Shown piece after piece: positions 33,742 through 42,135 of a stretch of 64,000 nt of DNA. Source of the DNA: Jejudonia soesokkakensis (lineage in GTDB: Bacteria; Bacteroidota; Bacteroidia; Flavobacteriales; Flavobacteriaceae); NCBI RefSeq assembly GCF_042664795.1, contig NZ_JBHTBN010000007.1, positions 1 through 64,000 of the forward strand, written 5' to 3'. A model generated the notes under the pieces. That model did no database searches, was not told the origin of the DNA, and saw only the letters and a program-made list of their open reading frames with translations. The position numbers and the translations under genes are program-made. Every line of letters starts with the position of its first letter. The stretch's first letter is position 1.

Positions 33742-36268
33742 TATTTTATGTTTACTAATCCTTCTCTCTTGCTTCGGAAGCACTTTTTTTTGCAGTGCAC
33801 AAACTGAAGAAAAAACCTCATTGCTTTCTGTTCTTTCAGCTATTGAAACAAGATTTAATGTGAGATTCTCATATGCTTCCGAAGAAATTAAAACAATCAG
33901 TATTGTTGCGCCTTCTGAAGTAAATACACTGGATGAAACTCTTACTTATCTTGAAAAAAACATTCCTTTTCAACTCAAAAAAATTAATGAACGTTATTTT
34001 GCCATCACTCCCTACAAAGAAACTCAATGGTGTGGCACCATCATTTCTATCGAGACGGGAACACCGTTGGTTGGAGCTACTATCGTAGAAGACTCAGGTA
34101 CTTTTTCTGTGGTATCAGATTCAGAAGGTCGGTTTTTTATTGACGATCAAAAATCTTCGACATTTATGACCATTTCGTATGTTGGTTATAAAAACCTTCG
34201 CATATCTACAAGTGAGCTTACAAGAGAATGTGTGCACATTTTTATGGAGGCTGAAACAACCACATTAGAAACGGTGGTTTTAAACTCTTATTTAACCAAA
34301 GGAATTACAAAGCACGCCAACGGAAAAATTACGCTTAATACAAGAAATTTTGGTCTTATACCAGGACAAGTTGAAAATGATGTGCTTCAAATTGCGCAAG
34401 TTCTCCCTGGTGTGGAGAGTGTCGATGAAACTATTTCGAATATTAACATTAGAGGAGGTACGCATGCCGAAAACCTTATTTTATGGGAGGATATAAAAAT
34501 GTATCAAAGTGGTCATTTTTTTGGGCTTATATCGGCTTTTAATCCCGATCTTACAAAAGATGTTTCAGTCTACAAAAATGGTACCCCAAGTAGATATGGT
34601 GATGCTGTTTCGGGGGTTATTGACATGCGATCTGAAGATCACATCGCCTCTCAATTTAAAGGTGGGGGCGGACTTAATTTAATTCATGCCAATGCTTTTT
34701 TTGAAATCCCTTTTTCTGAAAAATTCGGACTTCAATTCGCAGCACGAACCTCTCTTAACTCACTTATTGAAACACCTGTTTATAAAACCTATTCGCAACG
34801 AATTTTTCAGGATACAGAAATAGAAAGAGACGACGAAACCAATCCGTTACTAAGTGCTCAGGAAGATTTTTACTTCTATGATATTAGCACTAAGTTTTTA
34901 TGGAATCCTTCTGAAAGAGATGCCTTTGGTTTTCGCTTTTTGACAATTGACAACAGATTGGATTATAATGAAACGATTATTGACAATAATAGCTCAAAAA
35001 ACAGCAATCTGGACCAACGCAGTATTGCAACTGGCGCTTCCTGGAAAAGAAAATGGAATGAGCGCTTCCATACTTCTGCCTCCTTGTATTTATCTTACTA
35101 TTTCTTAAATGCTGTCAATCGTGATATTTTTACTACACAACGATTGATTCAAGAAAACGAAGTTGTGGAAAATGGTGTGAAACTTGAAAGCGCCTTACAA
35201 CTTTCAGAAAACATAACAATACAAAACGGGTATCAGTTTAATGAAACAGGAATTTCAAATACACAAGATGTTAACTTACCAAGATTTCGAGATTTTCAAA
35301 AAGAAGTGATAAGGACCCATAGCGCATTTTCAGAAGTAACATTTATTTCAGAAAATAATAATACTGCACTTACATCGGGGCTGCGATTCAACTATATCAC
35401 TAAATTTAAAGAACTGCTAATTGAACCCCGTTTAAGTGTGAGGCAAAAATTAAACAACCAATTTGCAATAGAAGCCAAAGGAGAATTTAAATCGCAAACT
35501 ACGACCCAACGCATCGATTTTGAAAGTGATTTTCTAGGGGTCGAAAAAAGGCGATGGGTGCTTGCAAACGAAGAAAATATTCCAATCATTAAAAGCAAAC
35601 AGGCCTCGGTTGGTGTTTCCTATGAAACCATAAAATGGCTGATTTCCTTAGAGGGATTCTACAAAGTAGTTGATGGAATTTCCAGTATTAACCAAGGCTT
35701 TCAAAATCAGTTTCAGTTTACTAATTCGCAAGGACAGTATCAAGTATCAGGAATCGAAGCTGTAATCAATAAAAGAACAAAACATTTTCATACATGGGTA
35801 AGCTATAGCTGGACAAATAATGAATATACTTTTGACGCTTTTTCTCCTTCTGTTTTTCCAAATAATTTAGATCGGGAGCATAGTGCAACTCTTGCAGGGT
35901 CTTATTATTCTGGAAATTTTAAACTAGCTATCGGAGTTAATTGGCAGAGTGGCAAACCCTATACGCTTGCTTTACCTGAACAAATGCAATCTATAAATTC
36001 TCAAGACCCCATTAACTATGACGCCCCTAATAATGAGCGCCTGCCAGACTACTTTAGAGCAGATATATCGTCTGAATATAGTTTTTCACTTTCGGAAAAT
36101 TCTACAGCAAAAATAAGTGTCGCCCTTTTAAATGTATTCGATTATGAGAATACGTTAAATACTAGATACGCCCGATTAGAAAATAGTGATGGTACTAATA
36201 CGATTCGAGAAATTAACGAAGTAAGCTTAGGACTCACTCCCAATGCTGCGATTCAAATTTTATTTTAG
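33722..36268 (+). CDS. TonB-dependent receptor with STN and carboxypeptidase-like domains
   Basis: 848 residues from ATG 33722. A signal peptide is followed by an STN/FecA-type signalling domain (about 35-105, LLSVLSAIETRFNVRFSYAS). A carboxypeptidase-regulatory-like domain follows (about 108-190, GTPLVGATIVEDSG). The plug has ISNINIRGGTHAENLILWED, and a 22-strand-type outer-membrane barrel ends in AAIQILF. It senses and imports an unknown substrate and would signal through FecR to the sigma factor. There is no SusD partner, which argues against a glycan-utilisation locus. Confidence 0.9.
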   Translation: MRKKVGNILCLLILLSCFGSTFFCSAQTEEKTSLLSVLSAIETRFNVRFSYASEEIKTISIVAPSEVNTLDETLTYLEKNIPFQLKKINERYFAITPYKETQWCGTIISIETGTPLVGATIVEDSGTFSVVSDSEGRFFIDDQKSSTFMTISYVGYKNLRISTSELTRECVHIFMEAETTTLETVVLNSYLTKGITKHANGKITLNTRNFGLIPGQVENDVLQIAQVLPGVESVDETISNINIRGGTHAENLILWEDIKMYQSGHFFGLISAFNPDLTKDVSVYKNGTPSRYGDAVSGVIDMRSEDHIASQFKGGGGLNLIHANAFFEIPFSEKFGLQFAARTSLNSLIETPVYKTYSQRIFQDTEIERDDETNPLLSAQEDFYFYDISTKFLWNPSERDAFGFRFLTIDNRLDYNETIIDNNSSKNSNLDQRSIATGASWKRKWNERFHTSASLYLSYYFLNAVNRDIFTTQRLIQENEVVENGVKLESALQLSENITIQNGYQFNETGISNTQDVNLPRFRDFQKEVIRTHSAFSEVTFISENNNTALTSGLRFNYITKFKELLIEPRLSVRQKLNNQFAIEAKGEFKSQTTTQRIDFESDFLGVEKRRWVLANEENIPIIKSKQASVGVSYETIKWLISLEGFYKVVDGISSINQGFQNQFQFTNSQGQYQVSGIEAVINKRTKHFHTWVSYSWTNNEYTFDAFSPSVFPNNLDREHSATLAGSYYSGNFKLAIGVNWQSGKPYTLALPEQMQSINSQDPINYDAPNNERLPDYFRADISSEYSFSLSENSTAKISVALLNVFDYENTLNTRYARLENSDGTNTIREINEVSLGLTPNAAIQILF

Positions 36269-36282
36269 TAAAAGCTTTCAAT

Positions 36283-36350
36283 GAAATCATATATTTTTAA
36301 ATCCTCCTAGAATTCTTTGATAGGGTTCATCTATTGTTCTTATAAGTTTG
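36283..36350 (+). promoter_or_regulatory. Operator-promoter A of the direct-repeat regulon
   Basis: Box 1 GAAATCATATATT starts at 36283 and box 2 GAATTCTTTGATA at 36310, exactly 27 nt later. The TTTG of box 2 sits at the -33 position. The -7 word TAAGTTTG (36343-36350) follows 23 nt after it. The gene ATG is at 36370. Confidence 0.75.
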
Positions 36351-36369
36351 TGGTATAAATCTTTATATC

Positions 36370-36993
36370 ATGAAAAAATTCGTCCTTTCCTTTTTAGTAA
36401 TAGTAAGCTGTATATTTATAGGAAATGCCCAAGCAGAATGTAGTGAAGAGTTTAAACAAATTCAGGGATTCTGGGAAACATTGACTATCGAAAATGCCAT
36501 TAATGATCCTGAAGCGCTTTCGGCTGGATTTAATTCTCTCAAAGATAATTTGTCTACCTCTTTAGGAAAATTAAGTTTCGACAAATCCTTACCTAAGTTT
36601 TTACCCAACACGGGGAAACTTAAAAAAGGAACTCTTAAAAAAGGAAAAAAACGTTCTTATGTTACCTATTTGTCTTCTAAAGATACTATGGAAGTTATCG
36701 TAGCCAGCGAGCTGCAATTGACGGGGCTTTCTGTGATGATTTGTACCCATAACAGGGAAAAGATGGCTGAGAATGCCTTTGAATATACTTTTACTGACGA
36801 AGATACCACAAGCGAACATGGCTTTTATCTTACAGGTATTAAGGGAAAGGTCATAAGTGTAGCTCTAAAAAATAACGGTGAAAAACTACCTTACACATTA
36901 GCCTTTAGAGCTCCACAAATACAGGATACGAATACTACGTTTGATGAGGAAGAATACGAAGAGGAAATTGAAACTGATGATGGCGAATACTAA
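36370..36993 (+). CDS. Secreted protein of unknown function, regulon member
   Basis: 207 residues with a signal peptide ending IGNAQA. There is a Lys-rich turn region (KLKKGTLKKGKKRSYV), then a beta-rich segment ending GKVISVALKNNGEKLPYTLAF. The C-terminal tail is acidic (EEEYEEEIETDDGEY). The last strands loosely resemble the terminal strands of the modules in the next two genes. No family recognised. It has its own copy of the regulon promoter and its own terminator. Confidence 0.75.
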   Translation: MKKFVLSFLVIVSCIFIGNAQAECSEEFKQIQGFWETLTIENAINDPEALSAGFNSLKDNLSTSLGKLSFDKSLPKFLPNTGKLKKGTLKKGKKRSYVTYLSSKDTMEVIVASELQLTGLSVMICTHNREKMAENAFEYTFTDEDTTSEHGFYLTGIKGKVISVALKNNGEKLPYTLAFRAPQIQDTNTTFDEEEYEEEIETDDGEY

Positions 36994-37022
36994 AACAATA
37001 ATTCTATTGCTTCACCTATAAG

Positions 37023-37045
37023 ACCGCTTATGCGGTTTTTTTTTT
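37023..37045 (+). terminator. Terminator after the gene at 36370
   Basis: ACCGC (37023-37027), TTAT loop, GCGGT (37032-37036), followed by a long T-run. Confidence 0.85.
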
Positions 37046-37066
37046 AGATCTCAAAATCGTTTGTAT

Positions 37067-37134
37067 GAAATCATATATTTTAAAATACTATGTGAATTCT
37101 TTGATACCGTCACCGTTGACAAAAAGTAATTTAG
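37067..37134 (+). promoter_or_regulatory. Operator-promoter B of the direct-repeat regulon
   Basis: GAAATCATATATT at 37067 and GAATTCTTTGATA at 37094 (27-nt offset). The -7 word TAATTTAG is at 37127-37134, 23 nt after the TTTG. Gene ATG at 37167. Confidence 0.75.
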
Positions 37135-37166
37135 GTGAAAAATTGAAACTTTATAACCAAATTAAT

Positions 37167-37916
37167 ATGAAAACCTTTTTGTTTTTAAGTTTATCCATTT
37201 TAATACATTTTGGAAGCCTAGCTCAAAGTCTAAATACCAATACTGAAATAAAAGAAAAAAGTAACCGTACTACTTCTGAAAAATTATGCAGATATGTTGC
37301 GGCAGATCAAAAAGGTAAAATTCTTGCTGGCAATCTTATAAAAATTGAAAGAAAGATCTCTAATGCAGCTGTAACGATTTCAGTCACTAAAACTGAGGGA
37401 GAATCAAGAGCAACAGCAAGTATTTATATAGATGAAAAATTTGTTGACCGACTTGTTTTTAATCCAGATGACAGAGATACTACTTTAACTAAAAACCTTT
37501 CAGAAGTCAACGGGAAAACAGTTCGGTTAGAAATAATAAATCAATCTAAATCAGCATTTTTTGTGTATTCGGCAAGCATTGAAACCAATAGTAACAGTTT
37601 ACTGGAAAAAGGAAATCAAATTAAAGGCATCCTGTTAGGACAAACCAAAAAAACCATCACCAGTTTTGCGTCATGTACCAATAGAGCATCCATTCTAATA
37701 AACCGAACGGATGGCAGCGCAAGAGCTGCTGTTAAAATTTGGAAAAGAAATGATAAAAATTGGGAGTTACTGGAAACTAAGACCTTTGAAACCTTACAAC
37801 CTAACAACCAATTAATTTTAAATTACAACACCAGTAAGCCCTTAAAAATTGAAATCAAAAATATATCTGTGAAAGAAAAATTTAAGTACCATATTGATGT
37901 TGTCGCAGTACATTAG
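37167..37916 (+). CDS. Secreted two-module beta-rich protein, regulon member
   Basis: 249 residues from ATG 37167. An in-frame ATG at 37065 lies at the edge of the operator, upstream of the -7 element, and is rejected. The signal peptide ends SLAQ. Two related ~100-residue modules follow (about 40-140 and 150-249). Each has a (T/R).G.(S)RA(T/A)...I(Y/W) core. The first ends VRLEIINQSKSAFFVYSA and the second LKIEIKNISVKEKFKYHI. It is a paralogue of the three-module protein at 38098. Fold may be a PPC-like beta sandwich (inference); function unknown. Confidence 0.8.
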   Translation: MKTFLFLSLSILIHFGSLAQSLNTNTEIKEKSNRTTSEKLCRYVAADQKGKILAGNLIKIERKISNAAVTISVTKTEGESRATASIYIDEKFVDRLVFNPDDRDTTLTKNLSEVNGKTVRLEIINQSKSAFFVYSASIETNSNSLLEKGNQIKGILLGQTKKTITSFASCTNRASILINRTDGSARAAVKIWKRNDKNWELLETKTFETLQPNNQLILNYNTSKPLKIEIKNISVKEKFKYHIDVVAVH

Positions 37917-37942
37917 TTTTAGGGAGTTCTACACATCATGAG

Positions 37943-37967
37943 ACCAGTTTAACAGCTGGTTTTTTTA
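37943..37967 (+). terminator. Terminator after the gene at 37167
   Basis: ACCAG (37943-37947) pairs with CTGGT (37956-37960), followed by a T-run. Confidence 0.7.
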
Positions 37968-37976
37968 TTCCTCCAT

Positions 37977-38044
37977 GAATTCCCATATTTTGAATTACTA
38001 CTAGAATTCTTTGATAGTAAGACAGATACATCAACCTACATTTA
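37977..38044 (+). promoter_or_regulatory. Operator-promoter C of the direct-repeat regulon
   Basis: GAATTCCCATATT at 37977 and GAATTCTTTGATA at 38004 (27-nt offset). The -7 word TACATTTA is at 38037-38044, 23 nt after the TTTG. Gene ATG at 38098. Confidence 0.75.
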
Positions 38045-38051
38045 CAATATC

Positions 38052-38099
38052 AAAATTAAAATCCATATATAAATTAGTAACACTAAAATTAAAATCCAT
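38052..38099 (+). repeat. 33-nt-offset duplication in the leader of the gene at 38098
   Basis: AAAATTAAAATCCAT occurs at 38052-38066 and again at 38085-38099; the second copy runs into the start ATG. The duplicated leader may affect translation initiation or be a slippage product. Confidence 0.6.
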
Positions 38100-39408
38100 G
38101 AAAAAATTAGTCTTTATTTTAACAGTTATGCTTGTAAGCTGCCCGACAATTATATCTGCTCAGCAAAGTCCAATCGACGGTGTAAGAAATACAATAAGTA
38201 ATGTACTTCGTAGTGTAAATACGAATATTGCTTCTATCTCTCCTGCTAAGGCAGCAAATGAAATTAAAAAGAACTGGAATACCATTGCAGGTCGAAACGG
38301 ATCCTTAACCATTGGCCCAAGACCTTTGGATACATCGAGAGAAACTGGCACAGTGTACGGACAGACAAAAAGAACTTTTATAGTAACACCCCGAGATACT
38401 AAAGATGTAGAAATCAAGCTTAATAAAATAGATGGCAAAGCCGAAACTATTGTGTATATAAGTGAAATTTCCAGAAATTATAGCAGTGATAAACTATTAG
38501 AAACATATGTTTTTAGAAATAGTAGCAGGCCTGAAAACAAAACATTTTTATTAAAAAATGTAACTGGTCAGACATTAGTGGTTGAAATCAAAAACAAGTC
38601 GGTTGGAAATAAGTTTCAATATCAAATTATTGCCACTGGAAAAGGGAGCACTTCTACTTCAAACACCACGGCTTCAAGTGGATCAACTAAAGGAGTTGGA
38701 AGTGTAAGAACTACGTCATCTACAAGTTCAAATGGGAGCACTGCCAGACCTACTGTACCTCTGTCTCCAGCAAAAGAATGTACGGCAACTTTAGACTATA
38801 AATCTGGTACTGTATATGCTGGAGGTCCAAAGAAAATAAAAGTAACTCCAACGGCAAATTCTGTAGAGGTTATCATCAAAAAAACAGATGGAAAGGCACA
38901 GACAGTTGCCAATATTTATGTAGCGGGTTCTCAAAAAAAGGTATTAACTTTTCCAAATGGTAGAAATGCACCTATGACCTTGCGATACACCGTACCCAAT
39001 ACAAGAAACAAAGAGGTACGCGTTGATATTGTAAACCAGTCTGTTGCTAATAAATTCTCATATCAAGCCTGGATTAAGGGTGGTTCAACTACTACTATGG
39101 GAGGTGAGATCACAGGAAGTATCTTACCGCAAACTAAGAAAACGGTTGAGACAAAAGCTTCTTGCACGCAAAAAAATCAGGTTGTTTTAGAAAGAACTTC
39201 AGGAAATGCAAGAGCTACAGTACGTTTCTGGAAGAAACTAACCAATGGGAGCTGGGAGGCAATTCGGGATAAGGATTTTACTTTTGAAACGAATGATGCG
39301 AACAAACAAGTGATAAAAATTAATACCAGTAAGGAGCTAAAAATTGAAGTGAAGAATATTTCGGTAGGAAATAACTTCAAATATAAATTGGATGTCATGC
39401 CTATTTAA
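38098..39408 (+). CDS. Secreted three-module beta-rich protein, regulon member
   Basis: 436 residues from ATG 38098; the longer frame from 38011 would start in the operator. The leader is MKKLVFILTVMLVSC followed by PTIISAQ; it can be read as a type I signal or as a lipobox at Cys15. Three modules lie at about 75-180, 228-328 and 333-436. They end IKNKSVGNKFQYQI, IVNQSVANKFSYQA and VKNISVGNNFKYKL. A Ser/Thr linker (181-222) separates the first two. Each module has (I/T)DGKA.T or SGNARAT before a strand. It is paralogous to the protein at 37167. Family not recognised. Confidence 0.8.
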   Translation: MKKLVFILTVMLVSCPTIISAQQSPIDGVRNTISNVLRSVNTNIASISPAKAANEIKKNWNTIAGRNGSLTIGPRPLDTSRETGTVYGQTKRTFIVTPRDTKDVEIKLNKIDGKAETIVYISEISRNYSSDKLLETYVFRNSSRPENKTFLLKNVTGQTLVVEIKNKSVGNKFQYQIIATGKGSTSTSNTTASSGSTKGVGSVRTTSSTSSNGSTARPTVPLSPAKECTATLDYKSGTVYAGGPKKIKVTPTANSVEVIIKKTDGKAQTVANIYVAGSQKKVLTFPNGRNAPMTLRYTVPNTRNKEVRVDIVNQSVANKFSYQAWIKGGSTTTMGGEITGSILPQTKKTVETKASCTQKNQVVLERTSGNARATVRFWKKLTNGSWEAIRDKDFTFETNDANKQVIKINTSKELKIEVKNISVGNNFKYKLDVMPI

Positions 39409-39441
39409 GTGGCGACCAACTACTTAAATGTAGTATAGTAC

Positions 39442-39470
39442 AAAAGCCGGTGCAATGCACCGGCTTTTAC
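39442..39470 (+). terminator. Terminator after the gene at 38098
   Basis: AAAAGCCGGTGCA (39442-39454) pairs with TGCACCGGCTTTT (39456-39468) to form a strong hairpin with A- and T-flanks. Confidence 0.85.
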
Positions 39471-39480
39471 TTTTCTATAT

Positions 39481-39548
39481 GAATTCATAGATATTGAGCT
39501 TCTCTATGTATTCTTAGATATGCTTATCACTAGTTTATAGTAGATTTA
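39481..39548 (+). promoter_or_regulatory. Operator-promoter D of the direct-repeat regulon
   Basis: GAATTCATAGATA at 39481 and GTATTCTTAGATA at 39508 (27-nt offset). The -7 word TAGATTTA is at 39541-39548, 23 nt after the TTAG. Gene ATG at 39577. Box 1 sits in the palindrome TATGAATTCATA. Confidence 0.75.
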
Positions 39549-39576
39549 ATAATTAAAACATAATCCTTATTAAGCC

Positions 39577-40182
39577 ATGAAACAACTCCTCACTTTACTG
39601 ATATTAATTGCCCCATTGATTATAAGCGCTCAAAAAACTCAAGAAATAGAAATAATGGATGACACTCAAAACGAACAACACTTCGACCAACACACTGGAA
39701 CAACTGTTTTCAGTATAGCTCATGTACCTAATGGAGAAATTGCCTACGAGGGAAATCTAAATGAAGGGATTTTTTTAGACGATTTATCTTGGGCATGGAA
39801 CAGTTCTGTTGCATGTTTTCCAGCCACACAAAAAAACAAATTTACAGGCAAACACGTCTTTTTTTCGGGGATTATTCCTAAATACAGTGAAATGGAAGTT
39901 ACAGTAATACCCACTGACCCTTCTCTTAATTTAAGTATCTATGCTTATGAGGTTGGAGTAAATAACGATGCCATGGTGCCTAATCTTTCAAGTTGCATTC
40001 GTTGTGAAGCAGACCATAAACAAGAACGAAATTTTGTAGGTAAAGAGCCGCAGGATCACACAAGAAAAGTTACAAACCTAGTTACCATTAATCGACCTTA
40101 CAAGGTTGTAATTGGTGTTACAGGGGCAGATGGCCTAGAAGAAGCAGATTTTACACTCGTTGTAAAGATGAAGACCCGGTAA
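39577..40182 (+). CDS. Secreted PPC-like protein, regulon member
   Basis: 201 residues with a signal peptide ending IISAQ. The mature protein has four Cys (VACFPAT and SCIRCEADH) and a strand pattern like bacterial pre-peptidase C-terminal domains: KHVFFSGIIPKYSEMEVTVI, then NLSIYAYEVG, then PYKVVIGVTGADGLEEADFT. No protease domain is attached. It has its own regulon promoter and a terminator at 40199-40239. Function unknown. Confidence 0.75.
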   Translation: MKQLLTLLILIAPLIISAQKTQEIEIMDDTQNEQHFDQHTGTTVFSIAHVPNGEIAYEGNLNEGIFLDDLSWAWNSSVACFPATQKNKFTGKHVFFSGIIPKYSEMEVTVIPTDPSLNLSIYAYEVGVNNDAMVPNLSSCIRCEADHKQERNFVGKEPQDHTRKVTNLVTINRPYKVVIGVTGADGLEEADFTLVVKMKTR

Positions 40183-40198
40183 ATACAGATTGTAATTA

Positions 40199-40239
40199 AT
40201 TGCGTAAGGGATTGGGTGCTTTACGCAATAAATTTTTTA
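40199..40239 (+). terminator. Terminator between the gene at 39577 and the kinase operon
   Basis: ATTGCGTAA (40199-40207) pairs with TTACGCAAT (40221-40229), followed by a T-run. It ends the regulon gene and lies upstream of the kinase promoter word TAACTTTA (40241-40248). Confidence 0.75.
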
Positions 40240-40272
40240 CTAACTTTAAAGAACCAACCCAACCTTTATTTT

Positions 40273-42135
40273 GTGAAAAAAATACTATTCATTCTGTCAA
40301 TATTCCTAATTTCAAGCAAGGTACCTGCACAGGAAGTAACCCTAATTGATAGTTTACTAAGAATAACCAAGCATCACAAAAATGACTCTGTAGTAATGCA
40401 AGCCTATAATAAATTACGCAGAGCAACTTATTATAGTGATATTGAAGAATCCAAAAAATATACAAAAAAGTTTTTGGAATATGCCAGAAAACGAAACGAC
40501 TCACTTCATATCGCTTTTGCGCATTTCTACCTTGGAAACTCATATGTACAATCCAATGATTTAACATCGGCTATTGCTCAATATCTAAAGGCTTCAGACT
40601 ATTACGAACGAGTAAAAGATTCTGTACGATTACCCTCTGTCTTAAATGCCATTGGAGCCGTATATGAAAAAAAACTAGACGATTCCTTATCGCTTCGGTA
40701 TTATGAAAAATCATTACAATTAAGTCAAGCAGCGAATGACAAAAGGAGGTCCAGTATCGCACTTATCAATATTAGTAATATTTTTCAGAAGCAAGGAAAT
40801 TATTCAGTAGCCATAGAGAAACTGGAAGAAGCTATTCGATTAATTGAAGCGCATAAAAATGTTGACAATAAAACCAATGTAAAGCAGCAGGAACAAATCG
40901 CCAAAATCAATTTGGCAACAGCCTATCTCGAAGTACAGAATCTGGAAAAAGCGAAAGATATTTTTTCAGAATTACTAAATACAGTCGATACGATTAAAAA
41001 CAAGTATGTCTACAACTATAGCCTGGTAGGACTTGGAAAAGTAAATCTTAGAGAAAATAACAACGAGGTAGGGACCACCTATCTTGAAAAGGCCTACAAA
41101 AGTTATACTGCTAATAATTTTGAGGAGGACAGGTATCTAATTATGATGGATCTTATAGACGCCTATAATTCGACCAATCAGGAAGAAAAGGCCTTACGTA
41201 TTTTTTATGAGTACAACACTATTAAGGATTCTATTTTTAATGTAGATAAAGATAAAAATCTGGCAGATATGCTTCAGAAATATGAAGCTGAAAAAAAAGA
41301 CAATGAGATTCTTGCACAAAGTCTTACCATTGAGAAAAAGAACAAACAAAAAAACAGAATTCTTATAGGCTTAATAGCTTTGGGAATACTTTCGATTATT
41401 GGATTTCTTTTTCTTCGGAAACGTCATCAATACAAAAGCAAATTGGCAAGGCAAAAACAGGAAATTCAGAAACAAAAAATTACCGATCTTCAACAAAAAA
41501 ATAAGCTTTTAGCGATGAGTAGTATGATTAAAGGACAGGAAGCAGAACGGCTTCGAATCGCCAAAGATCTACATGATAGTTTAGGTGGCTTATTAAGTAC
41601 AGTAAAAGCGCATTTTACGACAATTCAGAATAAAATAAAGCAACTAGAAGATCTTAATATTACTGGAAAAACAAATCAGCTTATTGACGAAGCCTGTGTT
41701 GAAGTACGACGAATTTCGCATAATATGATGCCTCACGCTCTAAGTATTTCGGGACTCAAAGGAGCCGTAGAAGATGTAGGAGCCCATCTTACTGCACAAG
41801 GCTATAAAACAACGGTTGAAATAAAAAATTTACCTTCTAAAATAGAAACCACGAGAGAAGTTATGGTTTACCGCCTTATTCAGGAGATTGTATCCAACAT
41901 TCGAAAACATGCCGAAGCAAAGTCGATTTTAATTCAGTTAATTGGCTTTAAAAATGACCTCAACCTTACCATAGAAGATGATGGTAAAGGTTTTGAATAT
42001 AAAGCTGCTATTGCCAAAGGCGGATTGGGACTTAAGTCTATTGACAGCCGGGTACAGTTTTTAGATGGCACCATCGATTGGGACACCCAAACGAACAGAG
42101 GAACTTCGTTAACTATCACCATCCCAGTTGTATGA
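40273..42135 (+). CDS. TPR-containing sensor histidine kinase 1
   Basis: 620 residues from GTG 40273. An earlier in-frame GTG at 40216 lies inside the terminator, and the signal peptide (KKILFILSIFLISSKVPAQ) begins at 40273. The periplasmic part is tetratricopeptide repeats (about 60-340). A TM (ILIGLIALGILSIIGFLFL) and a coiled coil follow. The HisKA_3 dimerisation domain has His434 in RIAKDLHDSLGG, and the HATPase has SNIRKHAEAK and EDDGKGFEYKA. It phosphorylates a NarL/LuxR-type regulator, presumably that at 44233. The next kinase overlaps it by 4 nt. Confidence 0.9.
   Translation: MKKILFILSIFLISSKVPAQEVTLIDSLLRITKHHKNDSVVMQAYNKLRRATYYSDIEESKKYTKKFLEYARKRNDSLHIAFAHFYLGNSYVQSNDLTSAIAQYLKASDYYERVKDSVRLPSVLNAIGAVYEKKLDDSLSLRYYEKSLQLSQAANDKRRSSIALINISNIFQKQGNYSVAIEKLEEAIRLIEAHKNVDNKTNVKQQEQIAKINLATAYLEVQNLEKAKDIFSELLNTVDTIKNKYVYNYSLVGLGKVNLRENNNEVGTTYLEKAYKSYTANNFEEDRYLIMMDLIDAYNSTNQEEKALRIFYEYNTIKDSIFNVDKDKNLADMLQKYEAEKKDNEILAQSLTIEKKNKQKNRILIGLIALGILSIIGFLFLRKRHQYKSKLARQKQEIQKQKITDLQQKNKLLAMSSMIKGQEAERLRIAKDLHDSLGGLLSTVKAHFTTIQNKIKQLEDLNITGKTNQLIDEACVEVRRISHNMMPHALSISGLKGAVEDVGAHLTAQGYKTTVEIKNLPSKIETTREVMVYRLIQEIVSNIRKHAEAKSILIQLIGFKNDLNLTIEDDGKGFEYKAAIAKGGLGLKSIDSRVQFLDGTIDWDTQTNRGTSLTITIPVV

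Noticed and set aside
33722..36268. SusC-type glycan transporter
   Set aside because: No SusD gene beside it and the receptor has an STN signalling domain with FecI/FecR partners; a signalling receptor fits better.
37065..37166. Upstream extension of the two-module protein from ATG 37065
   Set aside because: This ATG sits at the edge of the operator and upstream of the -7 element; the signal peptide begins at 37167.
38011..38097. Upstream extension of the three-module protein from 38011
   Set aside because: It begins in box 2 of the operator and upstream of the -7 element; the signal peptide starts at 38098.
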